A DNA stretch of 64,000 bases from Porphyra umbilicalis (lineage: Eukaryota > Rhodophyta > Bangiophyceae > Bangiales > Bangiaceae). Shown piece by piece: positions 33,241 through 44,068 of the stretch; the first letter of the stretch is position 1, and every line of letters starts with the position of its first letter. The DNA lies in NCBI GenBank assembly GCA_002049455.2, contig KV918815.1, positions 124,001 to 188,000 of the forward strand. Direction: 5' to 3'. The notes below the pieces were generated by a model. The model saw only the letters and a program-made list of their open reading frames with translations. It had not been told where the DNA came from and searched no databases. Both the position numbers and the translations under genes were made by a program.

Positions 33241-35544
33241 CACGCCTAAAGGTATATCTCATGCACTAAAACCTGTCCCAAAAAAAATGTGGGAGCGTCG
33301 GAACTGGTCCTCCAGGAGCCAAAGTCCCTCTGATGACAGATATGGGAGTTCCGGCGGTACTCCGAAAAAAAGGGGCTGTGAGTGCGAGAAGGGCCGGAAT
33401 GCGAGTGGGTCGCGCGACACTGGTGAAGCGCTGCGTCCGGTTTCCAGCTCAGCAATAGCCGTTGCAACAATGATCCAGCTGATAAATACAGTCCACTCAA
33501 ACTGATAGGGCGGATCAAGCCGACTGGCTTGCATGAGACGAAAAAAAAAACATGCATTCAAACGGTAGCCCCCGCTTCATAATCTGTGCGACCAGATATG
33601 GCCGAGTCCAAGGGCCGGCGCTTCACTTTCGGTCCCGACCGCCAGCGTTTCCGCAATGCTCAGTTTCGACTTCTGATAGGCTGTAAGGCTCGTCATGTAC
33701 ATGCTTACAACTTTCCCTGGTCGAGCACGCCTCACATGCCCGTCATGGAAGCATGGCGTCAACGAGAGCGCAAAAAGTACCGCAAAACCGGCACCCTACT
33801 GTTTCTGCACGGACGACAAATCTCCAGAATACAGTCCACACATCGGAACGGCGCGCATTGACTGAAAGCTTGCGAGTTGGTGGTTCTTTCTATAGTGAAA
33901 CATTCGGCATTGGGTGCGATGATGTCCGTCTCTGGCGGGCTTGAACATCCGTCGCCGCCAGAGGTTTTAATGCGTGAGATCCACCTTAGTTAAGGTGGCT
34001 CTTCTGGGTCTGAGCATTACACTGCAACGTGGTAAAATATCAGTGGCCGAGATCCATTTGGGACGCGTCCCAATTTTATAGGCCTTAACGGCCCCTGTGA
34101 GAGGGGTGGCTGACCGCAGAGGATGAGCCGTGGACTGAGCCGTGATCCGTCGGATCACGTCTTGCCCGCCTTTTCTGTCCGCACAGTTCTGGTCGCCTGC
34201 AGGCGTTCTAGCGGCGCGCGCGCCGTCGCGATCGCCAAGTGGTTGTCTTCTTGCTGTGGAGGGGAGAAATATGGCGGACGACGTTGGAAACCGAACGTAA
34301 GTGCGGCCGCTTTGTGAGGAAATCAGAGGAACCGAAGCAGGCAACAGGGAGTGGACGGGGGGGGGGGGGGGAGCAGCCGGGAGTTGCAGAGCAACACAGA
34401 GGCACTCACCTTTCCCGTGACGCACCTGCGTATTCCCCCCCCCTTTTCTGCGCTCTTTCATGTGAATGGCTACACAGGGCAACCACAGCAGACGTCGTGC
34501 AGTCCTTCAGTGGCACGCTATCTTTTTTTTTCTCACTCTTTCTCAGAAGTGGTGCACAGAAACTGCATACAGACAGGCAGCCGAGGACGGCGAGCTATCG
34601 AAACCCATGAATGGACCAGCAGAGCCGGAGTTACGGCCTGCCGACCGGCTCTACGGCCCGTCAAATGCGCCACGGGGGGGGGGGGGGGTCTTTATGCACA
34701 CCCCCCGATGTTTGGGGACCTCCCCCTATGTTCTTCCGGGCAAAGGACATGCGCTGAGCTCGAATACGCTCTCAGAAAGTGTTTCTCATCAGATCCCCCT
34801 CTTTCCCGACCCCATCTCGCTCGACACAGGCGCGCCTGGGGCGCCCCAGCTATCTTTTCTGCTGATACCTTTTTCAGACGTTTTTCACACGTCTGGCAAG
34901 GTGGAGCATAGCCCGGCAAAATGAGCTAAACAGAAGCGTAAACGGTTGAGCAAGGGCGGAGATGCCGCGTTGGCCGCACGGCCGAGAGGTACACAGTGAA
35001 GCGACCTCAATTGCGGTGTTGCTGTACCCGTCGCGCCCGGTTCAGGATTCGCGCAACGACCGAAAGTGATTTGTTCGCCACCGTCCCATGTTGGCCCTTG
35101 AGCGCAGATGCCTGTCGCCACGTTGCGATCTGGAGAGACAAAGAGGCGCATTTCCGATAGATGGCGGAACCGAGCTGACATCAGGGCCTTCTGCCAATGA
35201 GGGGTCGCATTTGGATGTGAGAGCCAACCATGTGCAGCGATTCCTCAAAAAACTCAGAAGAGCCGGAACACTGGGCCTTAACTAGTGTCTGTTCCCCTGA
35301 GGGGATCATTTGATCCTCTGAGGATCAATTGATCCTCATATGAGGCACCTGAAAAAAGAACCTTCCAGACGTCCGTTCTGTTTTTTTTCGATACAGGCGA
35401 ACGCAGCGTGGCCGTCGTACCCGTCGGACTGTTCAAGGGCACCTGAGGGCACAAAAACGCGCACGGCAAGGAAGAAAGATTCCTTTTTTTCGCATAAGTA
35501 GGATCAATTGATCCTCAAGATCAGGGGGATAGACACTAGGCGTG
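33241..35544. mobile_element. DNA transposon of about 2.3 kb with CACGCCTA ends
   Basis: It begins CACGCCTAAAGG and ends in the reverse complement of CACGCCTAGTG, with weaker similarity continuing inwards (TATATC and TCTATC). It separates the module (ending 33,240) from its tail (35,565 on), which are contiguous at 17,560-17,600. The interior has GC content below its surroundings, no transposase, an 18-bp perfect palindrome CCACCTTAGTTAAGGTGG (33,981-33,998) and several GATCAATTGATC palindromes near the right end. A clear target duplication was not found, so the superfamily is unresolved. Confidence 0.65.
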
Positions 35545-35893
35545 CCTGGGCAGGCTCCCGGTGACCCCTGTGGCAGGACAGTCCTTCTCAGCCACTTAAC
35601 TCTATTCGCTTTTAGCGTCATTGCGACCCTTCCAACGCTGACACACTTTCAGATCCCTGAGGACACGAATGCAGACTGCCACCTCTGAAACGGAGAGCTA
35701 GTCCCGTAATCTGAGTATATGTGTGTATCAGTACACTTTGAGAGCACCCTGTTCTAAAGGCCAGGGAATACAGTGCGTTCTCGTTACAAGAGACAGCTGA
35801 TTCAGCTCAAGATGAATAAAAGTGGCCTACGAGGACTGGAATGGAAGACTCGCCACCCATATTCCCTTGTACACTGTAGACGATTCTCTTGTA
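35545..35893. repeat. Module tail, third copy, and start of AT-richer block
   Basis: It matches 17,575-17,920 (and, for the first 200 bases, 11,424-11,628). No gene was seen. Confidence 0.7.
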
Positions 35894-36334
35894 TTGCTGA
35901 TCCCCCAATTCTGTCCTCATCGCCCCGGAACGGTAGTGGAACGGCAATGAATGCAGATCTCTCATTGGTCGAGCAGTCCGACAGCAGTGCATGCCCGGCC
36001 CGACCTTTACAGAATGTGCCCGTACGGCCTCCAATCGCACAATCGACGCCTTCGTTTTTCTGCACTTTTCTGCGTATCTCCCAGAAAATCTCGATATCAC
36101 AACGATTGCGGGCCGGTTGCTCCCTTGATACGGAAGGGATCGGAGGAAAATCTCAAGAAAAAGAAGGATCTCGGCTCTGCACGGAAGTGGCGGAGGGAGA
36201 GCCAATAGGACGCCTCAGATTCGTGCTGAGCAGCTGTTTACGGCTGCGTTTAACCAATAGATGGCCAGTTGCACGAGAACCGTACCGCCAGGAACCGTTC
36301 CTGGTCGACGAGCACAGAATTGGGGGATCGGCAA
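35894..36334. mobile_element. Tc1/mariner-type MITE, 441 bp, TA target
   Basis: The inverted ends TTGCTGATCCCCCAATTCTG and TTGCCGATCCCCCAATTCTG are flanked by TA (35892-35893 and 36335-36336). Copy 1 keeps the empty site at about 17,910. It is non-coding; the 217-codon open frame across it is not conserved or recognisable. Confidence 0.85.
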
Positions 36335-36661
36335 TATTGCTATATTCCCAATTTTGGCCGATGTGGTCGAAGTCAAGACAGGGTCTCAGTCAACTGCCCA
36401 TTGGTCGAACGACTTTATCCGGCTAAATGGATGGCTGAGAAACTGTTTCGCACAGTTGATCACCCCTCTTGACATCGACGGCGTCGGCCAAAATTGGGGA
36501 CAGCAATAACGAGAACACTCTGTACAGTGCATATGCGATTATATCCGGCTCGAATTTATCCAGTGGTGGACAGAATTGAGCCGATCTTGCGCAAGGGCGG
36601 CGGACTGGAACTGTCCCACAACCACCTCAGACGTTCTTCATTTACAACTTGCATTCATGTA

Positions 36662-36790
36662 TTGGGCTTCTCACAAAAACTGGACCTCGGTGCATCAGCT
36701 TCCGTTGCAAAATCACTGTTTCATTGGCTCAGGGGGCGGTTCATGATGCTGAAGCGGATGTTGCGGATCCAGTTTTTGTGAGAAGCACAA
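36662..36790. mobile_element. Tc1/mariner-type MITE, 129 bp, TA target
   Basis: The inverted ends start TTGGGCTTCTCACAAAAACT and TTGTGCTTCTCACAAAAACT (one mismatch in 23 bases). TA flanks both sides (36660-36661 and 36791-36792). Copy 1 has the site without the insertion at about 19,096. The element is too small to encode anything. Confidence 0.88.
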
Positions 36791-38064
36791 TAGATGGGGG
36801 TTTTCTCAGAGAGTCGGACATCAAATCCAGTGGCGTTGGCGCACGGCGAGACCCCATTCATCACCCCGCCCCTGCGCAGTGCTCCCTAACGCCAAACTCG
36901 TGACAAGCCGGAAGTTCTTGTCACGCACCACCGGATTCTCGCACAGTAGCCTGCTTGACACGTCCCCCTGAGTCAAAAACGAGGGTCGTCTGTCAAAAAA
37001 CAGAAAAAGCTTGACAGCCCCACTGCCATGGGCGTTGCGTTTACGCGTGTCGCGCCTACCGTGGTCGTACTGACGTCCTCTATCAGAAGAGGTAAGAAAA
37101 AGTAGCCGTAGAGGCTAGTAACATGGTTCGGGCAAGAGTGCGCATCGTCGAAAACCCGGTGCCGCCTGATGAAACCCAAACGGCACAGGACGAACCCAAA
37201 CTGCACGAAGTCGTTCGGCTTTTGCTCGAGTGTTCGTCCGGCGAACGAACGCCGGATGTTCCCCGGTTTTCGTCCGACAGAGTGACTATCCGCCCACAGC
37301 GACCTGTCAGAGAGGTGCTTGTCCAGGCTTCTGTGAGAGGCATACACACAGCCAGCCCGGCTCGAAGTCGATTTCCATGACAGTCCCAGATCTTGATAAA
37401 AACAAACATGGGCCAATCAGAGTCCCTCTGGCGGCAAGGTCACCAAGTCTATGAGACAAGTCAAGCCTCGAGTGCTGGTGCAACTCCAAGTCCGAGTGAG
37501 ACGGCGCTCCTGGAGCATCATGAGAGCGTCCTGCAATCGACCGCAGACAACTATTTAATATCGTATTGATGAAGACGTTAGGTGTTTGATTTCAAACATG
37601 GGCACCAACCGTGCCTGTCGTACGGTCTTGCCGGGGCAAGGAGAGGTGGGCCGGTCTAGAGTGGAAGCTACAGGAGAGGGGCGGGCTCTACGAGAGCAAC
37701 CGACACATCTTACTGACAGGGCAGTCCTTGCCTTGGCTGACTCTTCCATGTCCGCCATCCTCCCCTGGTCGACACTCACGCACTCTGGTTGCCATGCTGC
37801 CAAAAGAGCCTTCCTGCATCTGGGGCGGCAGCAGCGGACAAGAGATGGAGGATACTGTGGAGGCGCAAGTTTTACGACGCGGGGGAGCGGACGTTGACAG
37901 CGGTGGACGTGGAGGAGGACAGCGGCGTCGGTAGGGGGGGGGGCAGCGGTGGGCGGGGGACAAGAGGTCGGAAGGGACAAGGTCTGGACGTGAGCGAGAA
38001 GGGGCAGGTGCAGGGAAGTGTGGACAGTTGCGGCGTGGGGACGGAGAAGCAAGGTGGGGTGGGG

Positions 38065-38152
38065 GACGGCGGGGAGGAAGACGGCCGGGAGGGGGACGGC
38101 GGGGAGGGGGACGGCGAAGAGGGGGACGGCGAAGAGGGGGACGGCGGGGAAG
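38065..38152. repeat. G-rich 15-bp minisatellite, copy 2
   Basis: About six units related to GACGGCGGGGAGGGG, shorter and more variable than the array at 20,370-20,515. Confidence 0.8.
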
Positions 38153-38424
38153 CAGAGGACCGGTGTCCTTAGCTTAGCAGTCTTAGTCGTCATCATCAAT
38201 AGAGAAATTGTAACACCGGAAGAAGTACTGTCAGGAGGATGCCGAGCTGTGTTTTGGGCGCCAACGTTTCTTCGGACGAAAGGCCTTTCGTTCGGCCGAG
38301 TACCGGTAATGCCATGGTTGGATTATGGATTAGTAGGGTTGGATCGTGTAGTTGGGGTCGGATCGTGCATTAGGTACCACTAATGGTGTGCTAAGAGAGC
38401 GTGTGGCAAAAAAGCCGCACGTTC

Positions 38425-38594
38425 GAACCCCGGATCGCCCGCAGAGAAGCCGAACCCCGGATCGCCCGCAGAGAAGCCGAACCCCGGATCGCCCGCAGAG
38501 AAGCCGAACCACGGATCGCCCGCAGAGAAGCCAAACCCCCGATCGCCCGCAGAGAAGCCGAACCCCGGATTGCCCGCAGAGAAGCCGAACGAGG
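38425..38594. repeat. Tandem 27-bp repeat, about six units
   Basis: Units of about 27 bases, each containing AACCCCGGATCGCCCGCAGA followed by GAAGCCG, lie head to tail. The same unit occurs twice in each arm of the foldback repeat (20,659 and 21,403) and twice at 40,538-40,590. This array is therefore probably an amplified outer end of that repeat. The first unit is preceded by GTTCG, giving a string like the tRNA B box (GTTCGAACCCC), but no tRNA fold is present. Confidence 0.85.
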
Positions 38595-38775
38595 GTGAAA
38601 AAACCAGTTCCCGTTCGAGCCCCCAGATGTAGTGCACTCATCGATTTTGGACCACCGTTTCCAGCCTCTGGGCTGCTATGTGTTCAAGTCTTTGTCAAAC
38701 GTCAGGTGCCCCCATCGACGACGATTCTCCAACCACGGTTTCCAGCCTCCAGACCGCGAAGTGTTCGAGTCTATG

Positions 38776-39162
38776 TCACTTGTCAAGCACTGGCAAACAC
38801 TCTGAAGCCACGGTTCGGGAGCACGTCATGTACTGGCGCAGTCTGGAGGGAGTTTGTGCGATACTCTCAATTTCTTCCTTTCGATGACTACCCATACTCA
38901 TCACCTCTTTAGGTAGCCAGTCCAGATGACACGGTGGCAATGACAGCCGTCGGGACTGGAGGCGGCTGTCGTCCGCCCCCAAGGCTGGTGCCCGCCTAGC
39001 GGGCGATAGCACTAAAAGAGGGCGCAGAACGAATCTGAAAAGGCATGTGAATAGGTAAAGAGCCCCAACGGCGATGAGGGTGACGGCGGCGGGTGCCGCA
39101 GGGGCCGGCTGCGATAGGCGGGAGCCGCCGGGTGACTGATGGTAGTTGCCTCCCCTGGCCAT
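38776..39162 (-). CDS. Possible small single-pass membrane protein, 128 aa
   Basis: The ATG at 39162 follows directly on a good splice-acceptor-like string: a long pyrimidine tract, then TTCCACTCAG. The coding part therefore probably starts at, or just before, an exon boundary, with a leader exon upstream. The N-terminus is short and Ser/Pro-rich. Residues of about 26-52 form a hydrophobic segment (AVTLIAVGALYLFTCLFRFV and on), followed by an Arg/Ser-rich tail. The frame continues upstream through the supposed intron without a stop. The family was not recognised, and the call rests on the splice-like signal and the single hydrophobic segment. Confidence 0.35.
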   Translation of the reverse strand: MARGGNYHQSPGGSRLSQPAPAAPAAVTLIAVGALYLFTCLFRFVLRPLLVLSPARRAPALGADDSRLQSRRLSLPPCHLDWLPKEVMSMGSHRKEEIESIAQTPSRLRQYMTCSRTVASECLPVLDK

Positions 39163-39529
39163 CTGAGTGGAACACAAGAGAAACAGTGAGCAAAAGCAAT
39201 GAAGGGGGGGGCATGAGGGGCTGAGGAAGGAAGGGGGAGAGGGAGGAATGGGGAGGGGGGGTAATGAAGAGGGGAGGGGGGGGGGAGGAAGGGGGCAAGG
39301 TGCGGTAGCTCGACGACCAGAACGGCGGTGCTTGGGCAGAATGAGGCAAGACGAAGACGACGGGGTCGGACAGCGGCTCGGGGTGGGGGAACAGCGGGGC
39401 GCTCGAGGATATCGCATGCAAAGGAAGGGGGGGGTGACGGCGGTAGGCGAGGGACAAAGTCGGGGAGGGGATAGGTCACTGACGCGGCGAGTGCCACACA
39501 GGACGCCGCAGACGGCTTCGTTGGACAAC

Positions 39530-39730
39530 ATTTTGCGCGCTCGCAGTCGAAGTGGCGCCCTTCGAGTCAATCATCATCGCAGATCGTTGGCCAATCATGT
39601 CCTCGATCATCGTACAAAGGGACAGATCAAGCGTTTCAGCCAATCACAGCTCGGATTGAGCAGACGTTGGTTCGCTTAAGATGCCCGCCCAAGCTGCTCC
39701 GAATCCTGAGGAAGGCCCAAGCAGGGGCTC
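39530..39730. promoter_or_regulatory. Possible bidirectional promoter with CCAAT boxes
   Basis: Two CCAATCA motifs in similar context (TTGGCCAATCATG near 39,586 and CAGCCAATCACAG near 39,640) lie between a minus-strand candidate gene (38,776-39,162) and a plus-strand candidate (ending 40,286). CCAAT is the NF-Y site in eukaryotes. No TATA box was seen. The assignment depends on both flanking genes being real. Confidence 0.3.
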
Positions 39731-40155
39731 TGAGCTGGTCCAAACGGCACGCCGTGGCGCCCTCGTCCTGCCGTTGTGAGGACGTCCGCTGCATTCGCCA
39801 GTGTCTCTCAAGCGCCACCATGGCCCTCTCCCCTGCCTCTGCCACCACCCCCCCGACTGCCAGCCCCCCCCCTCCCCATTCTTTGGCGAGCCGCACCTTC
39901 CCTTCTCCTCTGATGTCTTTTCCCGTCCTCCCCCACCCCTCCCCCCCCCGGTCATGTTCAGCTGTTCTTTTCCTTTGTTTCTGTTTCTGTATGCATCCGA
40001 TGGCTCCAGCGCAGACCTGACCACCGCACAGTTGATGTGTCCCCGCACTTCGACCCTCACCGCACCACCGCTTGGCCAATATTACATGCTCTGGTTGCTC
40101 ACCCGTCCTTGTTAATATACCAGCACTTTCCCTTTCGTTCTGCTCAGTCCACTAG

Positions 40156-40286
40156 CGGGCATCAAAGCGGACGGCTACCCGGTCGTCGCCGCCCACGAGC
40201 AGCCCAGGGCCGTCTCAGCCGGCATCGGCGTCGACAGGTTTACCTATAGCGATGCGACTTTCTTGACCTTACAAGCAAGCAGTTGA
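40156..40286 (+). CDS. Possible last exon of a small plus-strand gene
   Basis: After an acceptor-like CTCAGTCCACTAG, the frame reads GIKADGYPVVAAHEQPRAVS and continues to a TGA at 40284-40286. The composition is normal for protein and unlike the Pro/Arg shadows around it. Upstream exons could not be fixed. A pyrimidine-rich, intron-like stretch with several CAG acceptors lies at 39,850-40,155. The family was not recognised. Confidence 0.3.
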
Positions 40287-41121
40287 GTGTTAGAGCTGGA
40301 GTATTGAGATGCAGTCAACTACTCCGACAGGACGCGGCTACGTATCGAAAAAAGACCCCCACCACGCTCGTGCGCTGACACCCCTCCCCATATGCTTGAA
40401 ACAGGCTCGAACAGATGTGCCCTCAGACACAGGAAATGCCGATTTTGGGGACGCAGGCCTCGCCCGGAGCGGAGACTCGAACGGCGATTCATTGACAGAA
40501 GCAGGATCGAACGGGAACTGGTTTTAGCATGTACAGCCGAACCCCGGATCGCCCGCAGAGAAGCCGAACCCCGGATCGCCCGCAGAGAAGCCAGGCGCTA
40601 TCAGGGCGTGCGGCTATCCGGGCGTGCGCGCCCCCCACCTCCGCTACGCCCCCACCGCCTCCATATAGGGCGCTGCGCGCCTGATGTAGCGCGCACTTTT
40701 TGGGCGCCCCGCACGCTCTATGGGGGCGCCTGTGCAGTGTTTCCCGGGGCAAATCCTAGAGGCAGCCATGCTCCGCTCTGCGCGAAAAACGCAGTGTCAT
40801 CTCGGCACCCTCGGGGCCCAGCTCCGGCGCTTCGCGCCTACGCTCGGGCCCCGAGGGTGCCTCGCTGACACTGCGTTTTTCGCCGCAGTGCTCGCTACCA
40901 AATTTATATAGAAAGATGACCCGTGCATTCCGGGACATGTAGTTGATTTGGCGGCGTGCTGTGATTGGACACGAAGCCTTGGATCGATATTCATCGCATC
41001 AAACCCCCCTTTCCAAGGCTGGCATTATCTGAGTTGTTCGGCCGCTCGTCTCACTGGACGGAAGGCCTTTCATTCGGCCACTCGTCTCACCGGACGACTG
41101 CCGAGCGCTATTGTCGATGCG
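40287..41121. repeat. Single foldback arm interrupted by other DNA, with a 40-bp hairpin
   Basis: 40,538-40,620 and 40,845-41,037 match the arms of the foldback repeat at 20,659-21,403. Between them lies unrelated GC-rich DNA. At 40,778-40,890 two arms of about 40 bases, each holding CACCCTCGGGGCCC or its complement and an AAAAACGCAGTGTCA end, form an inverted repeat with a short loop. No gene was seen. Confidence 0.7.
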
Positions 41122-41736
41122 TCAAAAAGTGGACATGACATGATCAGGTGTGAGAACAGGAAGAGTAGAGGAGGGGCTCTTCAGTCCCTGTTGAGGTCGA
41201 TTCAGTCTCTTCTGCAACGATTTGTCGTGTGACGGCGACATATAACTACATGTGAACATATCCTGGTACTGCGTGATTGGCCCACACGATTCGATCTCCA
41301 GATAGGATGCTTCGATTACAAGTCTTTCTTCAAACTTCTGATGACACGCACAAAGAGGAACCGACGCCGCCCATGTCAACAGCGTGTGGCCGGAGGCCCC
41401 CCCAGACAGGAAACTGATAGCAGCCTCATCGCGCTGCTCTTGGACAGTCCTCGAACTAGGGCCCATTTCTGTGGCTGTCGGCATCGCTCGACGAAGAAGG
41501 TGCAATCGTGACTGCGGTTGTCGTCCCGAGATCTGTGAAGTGAAGCCTGAGAGAAGCCTTCCATCGTGGCATGACTGGGACGCGAACTGGAAGAACCGCG
41601 CCCGAATGCATTCGGCGTCCGGCGCCTGACGGGGGGGACATGCTTCTTCGAACCCTGCTGACGAGAGGGGCGAGTGGTTGCAAATCTCCTCCTCTGAGTT
41701 AGCACCTGATGCGAGCAGCGAGTCTGCTAAGAACAT
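41122..41736 (-). CDS. Hypothetical protein, 204 aa
   Basis: The frame has an ATG (41734-41736) and stays open for 204 codons in a region of only moderate GC content, where such a length is less likely by chance. It is Ser/Cys-containing with mixed composition (GFEEACPPRQAPDAEC, CACHQKFEERLVIEASYLEI). There is no recognised domain, signal peptide or membrane segment. It may be a fragment of an unknown element. Confidence 0.3.
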   Translation of the reverse strand: MFLADSLLASGANSEEEICNHSPLSSAGFEEACPPRQAPDAECIRARFFQFASQSCHDGRLLSGFTSQISGRQPQSRLHLLRRAMPTATEMGPSSRTVQEQRDEAAISFLSGGASGHTLLTWAASVPLCACHQKFEERLVIEASYLEIESCGPITQYQDMFTCSYMSPSHDKSLQKRLNRPQQGLKSPSSTLPVLTPDHVMSTF

Positions 41737-44068
41737 TTAGCCAACCCACATCACGTGCCAGGCCAGGCACGCAAGACATATCACATGAACGCCTTCAGAA
41801 AGTCCCGTGATTGCTCCCGTCTAATTGGTTAGTCGTGAATGAAATATGCCATGAGCTCACACGTATGACTGCAAGGAAACTTTAGTCATAAAACAGTCCA
41901 GATAGTAACGATGACAGACATTCTCATACATCGATTGTGGCATTTGTTAGATCCGAACACCCGTGTGAAAGGCTGAAATCGTCCCCTTCTCATCTGGAGG
42001 ACGGCGCAGGCCAAAACGCTGGCTCCAGAGGCTGCGTTCGTGACTGCCGTCACCGACCCACACGTGGCCGCCGCCGCGCAAATTCCATCCAGACAACTGG
42101 TCTGGCTCAATGCACTGCCATCGAGGGCTTCGGACTGCAGACCCCCCACCCCCACAGGAGGTCATCGCCAGTTGATTTCCCTCTCGCCAGCCCACCTGGC
42201 TCCAGTGGCTGCGATCGCAGATTTTAGACTGCTGGCCCCACCCGCTCATGGGTATTGCACACGCCGCTATTCCCGTCCCCCACCCACCTGGCTCAAATCG
42301 CTGCAATCGAAGGGTTTGTCAGCCATCCCCACCCCCCCGGGAGTGCCAGCTGGCGTGCATGTTTTGGCCGGCCCGTCCGTCTGGTCCCAGAAGCTGCGTT
42401 TGGCGGTTCGTGCCTCGGGCCCCTCACCGTCAGCAACGCGCCAAGCGCGTATGTCGCAATGGAAACATCGTCACGGATGGCAGAATCCCCATCCAAACGG
42501 GTTTGAGATGGGCCTTGGATGTTGTCTCGTCACTCTTTGGTTGTTGACGGATGGGCTTCTCCTGCTCATCCAAGCCCATCCATCAGAGTTTTCGATGGGA
42601 TACCGCTGGGCTTTCGATGGGCTTCGGATGCGCGTTTCCAGCCGATGGCGTGGTCCCCAGTTCCGCCCGGGAGTCCTTCGTGTCGAGGTGGCCCGCTCGA
42701 GAGACACCGTGTGATCCTCGGCAGGCTCGGCCGTTTCGTATTCAGAAACCCGATGTGAAACCGAAAGGCCATGTGATTGGCTTCCAGTCGCACGCGGTTT
42801 GGCCACACCCGCGCAGCAGTTTGGGCCAATCCAATTGGTCTGCTGGAAGTATAAGTATGCTGTTCCAAAGCATGCAAATTGCACGGGCATCGGTTGCAGC
42901 CGGCCGTCCTCACGACCGACTCCGAATCCGACGAGGTGAAGTCGCGACGGAAGCAGAGCTACAGCGATTGTGAATCGAGTGCTGTGCTGCTGGGGCGGTC
43001 GTCCTCGCGGGGGTCTGAGGCATGGGGCAGTATCACAACACACTGTGCAAGTGACGGAATTTTTGCACTCTCAAAGCGAATAGCGGAGCGCAGCGTGGAG
43101 CACGGCGTTTCGCGATGTCACCGACTCATCGCGATTTTCAAGGCCAATTCATTTTCTGTCGCTGACTGTCGGCGTGAACAAGACGACCGTCGGTCTGGTC
43201 GTGACGTCGACGGGGTGGACACAATGTACAAGATTTGAATCTCAAGTACTGAGAAATATGGGAGCTGTATCGCAAAAAAGAAAGGGTTGACCTCGTGCCG
43301 CGGACGCCGCTGAGCAGACGGACCAGATTGGAGCAGTACGGGGGCTACAGTTAGCAAGGGCCCGGCTCAAGAGTAGAAATGATGCTGGCCCAATGAGATG
43401 GCGTGCTTTTTCCGCGGAAGTGACGAGGGCCGGAAAGAAACGGCTGTGCTGCACAAGAGTGCGGTGACTTTTGACTGGCCTCGGTCGAGGAAGCCCATCC
43501 CAGTAACTCTTTGGATTGGGAATCGGGGGGCGCTCACAGACGTCAAAAATGCCCGTCCATCAGAGTTTTGGATACGGATAGGCTTTGTATGGGGGCGGAT
43601 GGGGATTCTGCCGGCCGTGACGATGCCGGGGTCCACGGCTGGCCCCACACCCTCTGAAACATGAGGGACCACGCTTTTTGCCACTTACCCACCTGGCGCA
43701 CTGGGTTGCGATTGAGGGTTCTTGACAGCTAAACACGCCTCCTCAATTGGGAGTTTGCTGGTATTGTCGTGCGACACAGGTAACTTTCGTGTGCTGCGTC
43801 CTTCATGTCCTCAACGAAATCCTAACGTAGCACTCCATAGAAGAGCGACGACATGTCCAGATCTGATTGGTGGATGCTGCACCTTTTCCCGGTTTCCTCT
43901 TCTGAGGCCTCTTCTGTTCGGAATACAGTTATTGAACCGGGAGCGTATTCAAAAATGAGGAGTCTAGCCTTTTGTCAGTGGCAGGCCTCGTCGTTCGGTG
44001 GGGCTTGCCGGCCACGCTCCCACTACAGCGCAGGTGCTGAGTGTCTGACAGCCGTCCCCGCCCCATGA
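41737..44068. other. Repeat-rich intergenic DNA with a candidate element at 42,466-43,625
   Basis: Inverted, imperfect sequences starting CATCGTCACGG and containing GGCAGAATCCCCATCC mark 42,466 and 43,625. Each is followed inwards by CCATCAGAGTTTT, so a non-autonomous element of about 1.16 kb is likely. A second motif family (CCACCTGGCTCCAG followed by GCTGCGAT) recurs at 42,190, 42,290 and 43,690 and again at 56,272. At 42,820-42,860 the pair CCAATCCAATTGG and TATAAGTATG resembles a promoter, but no gene follows clearly. Confidence 0.45.

Larger units (their letters stand above)
28218..38299 (+). repeat. Segmental duplication, copy 2, proximal block
   Basis: This is a direct-orientation copy of 11,822-20,661. 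It carries four insertions absent from copy 1 (28272-28980, 33241-35544, 35894-36334 and 36662-36790) and lacks two that copy 1 has. The secreted-protein coding region is about 97 percent identical by eye over its main part, so the duplication is fairly recent. The right breakpoint GGCCGA at 38,299 matches 20,661. The distal part of the unit continues only at 60,701. Confidence 0.85.

Noticed and set aside
42879-43238. 119-codon plus-strand frame after a TATA-like and CCAAT-like stretch
   Set aside because: It begins at TTG, not ATG, and lies inside the candidate element at 42,466-43,625. No coherent domain.
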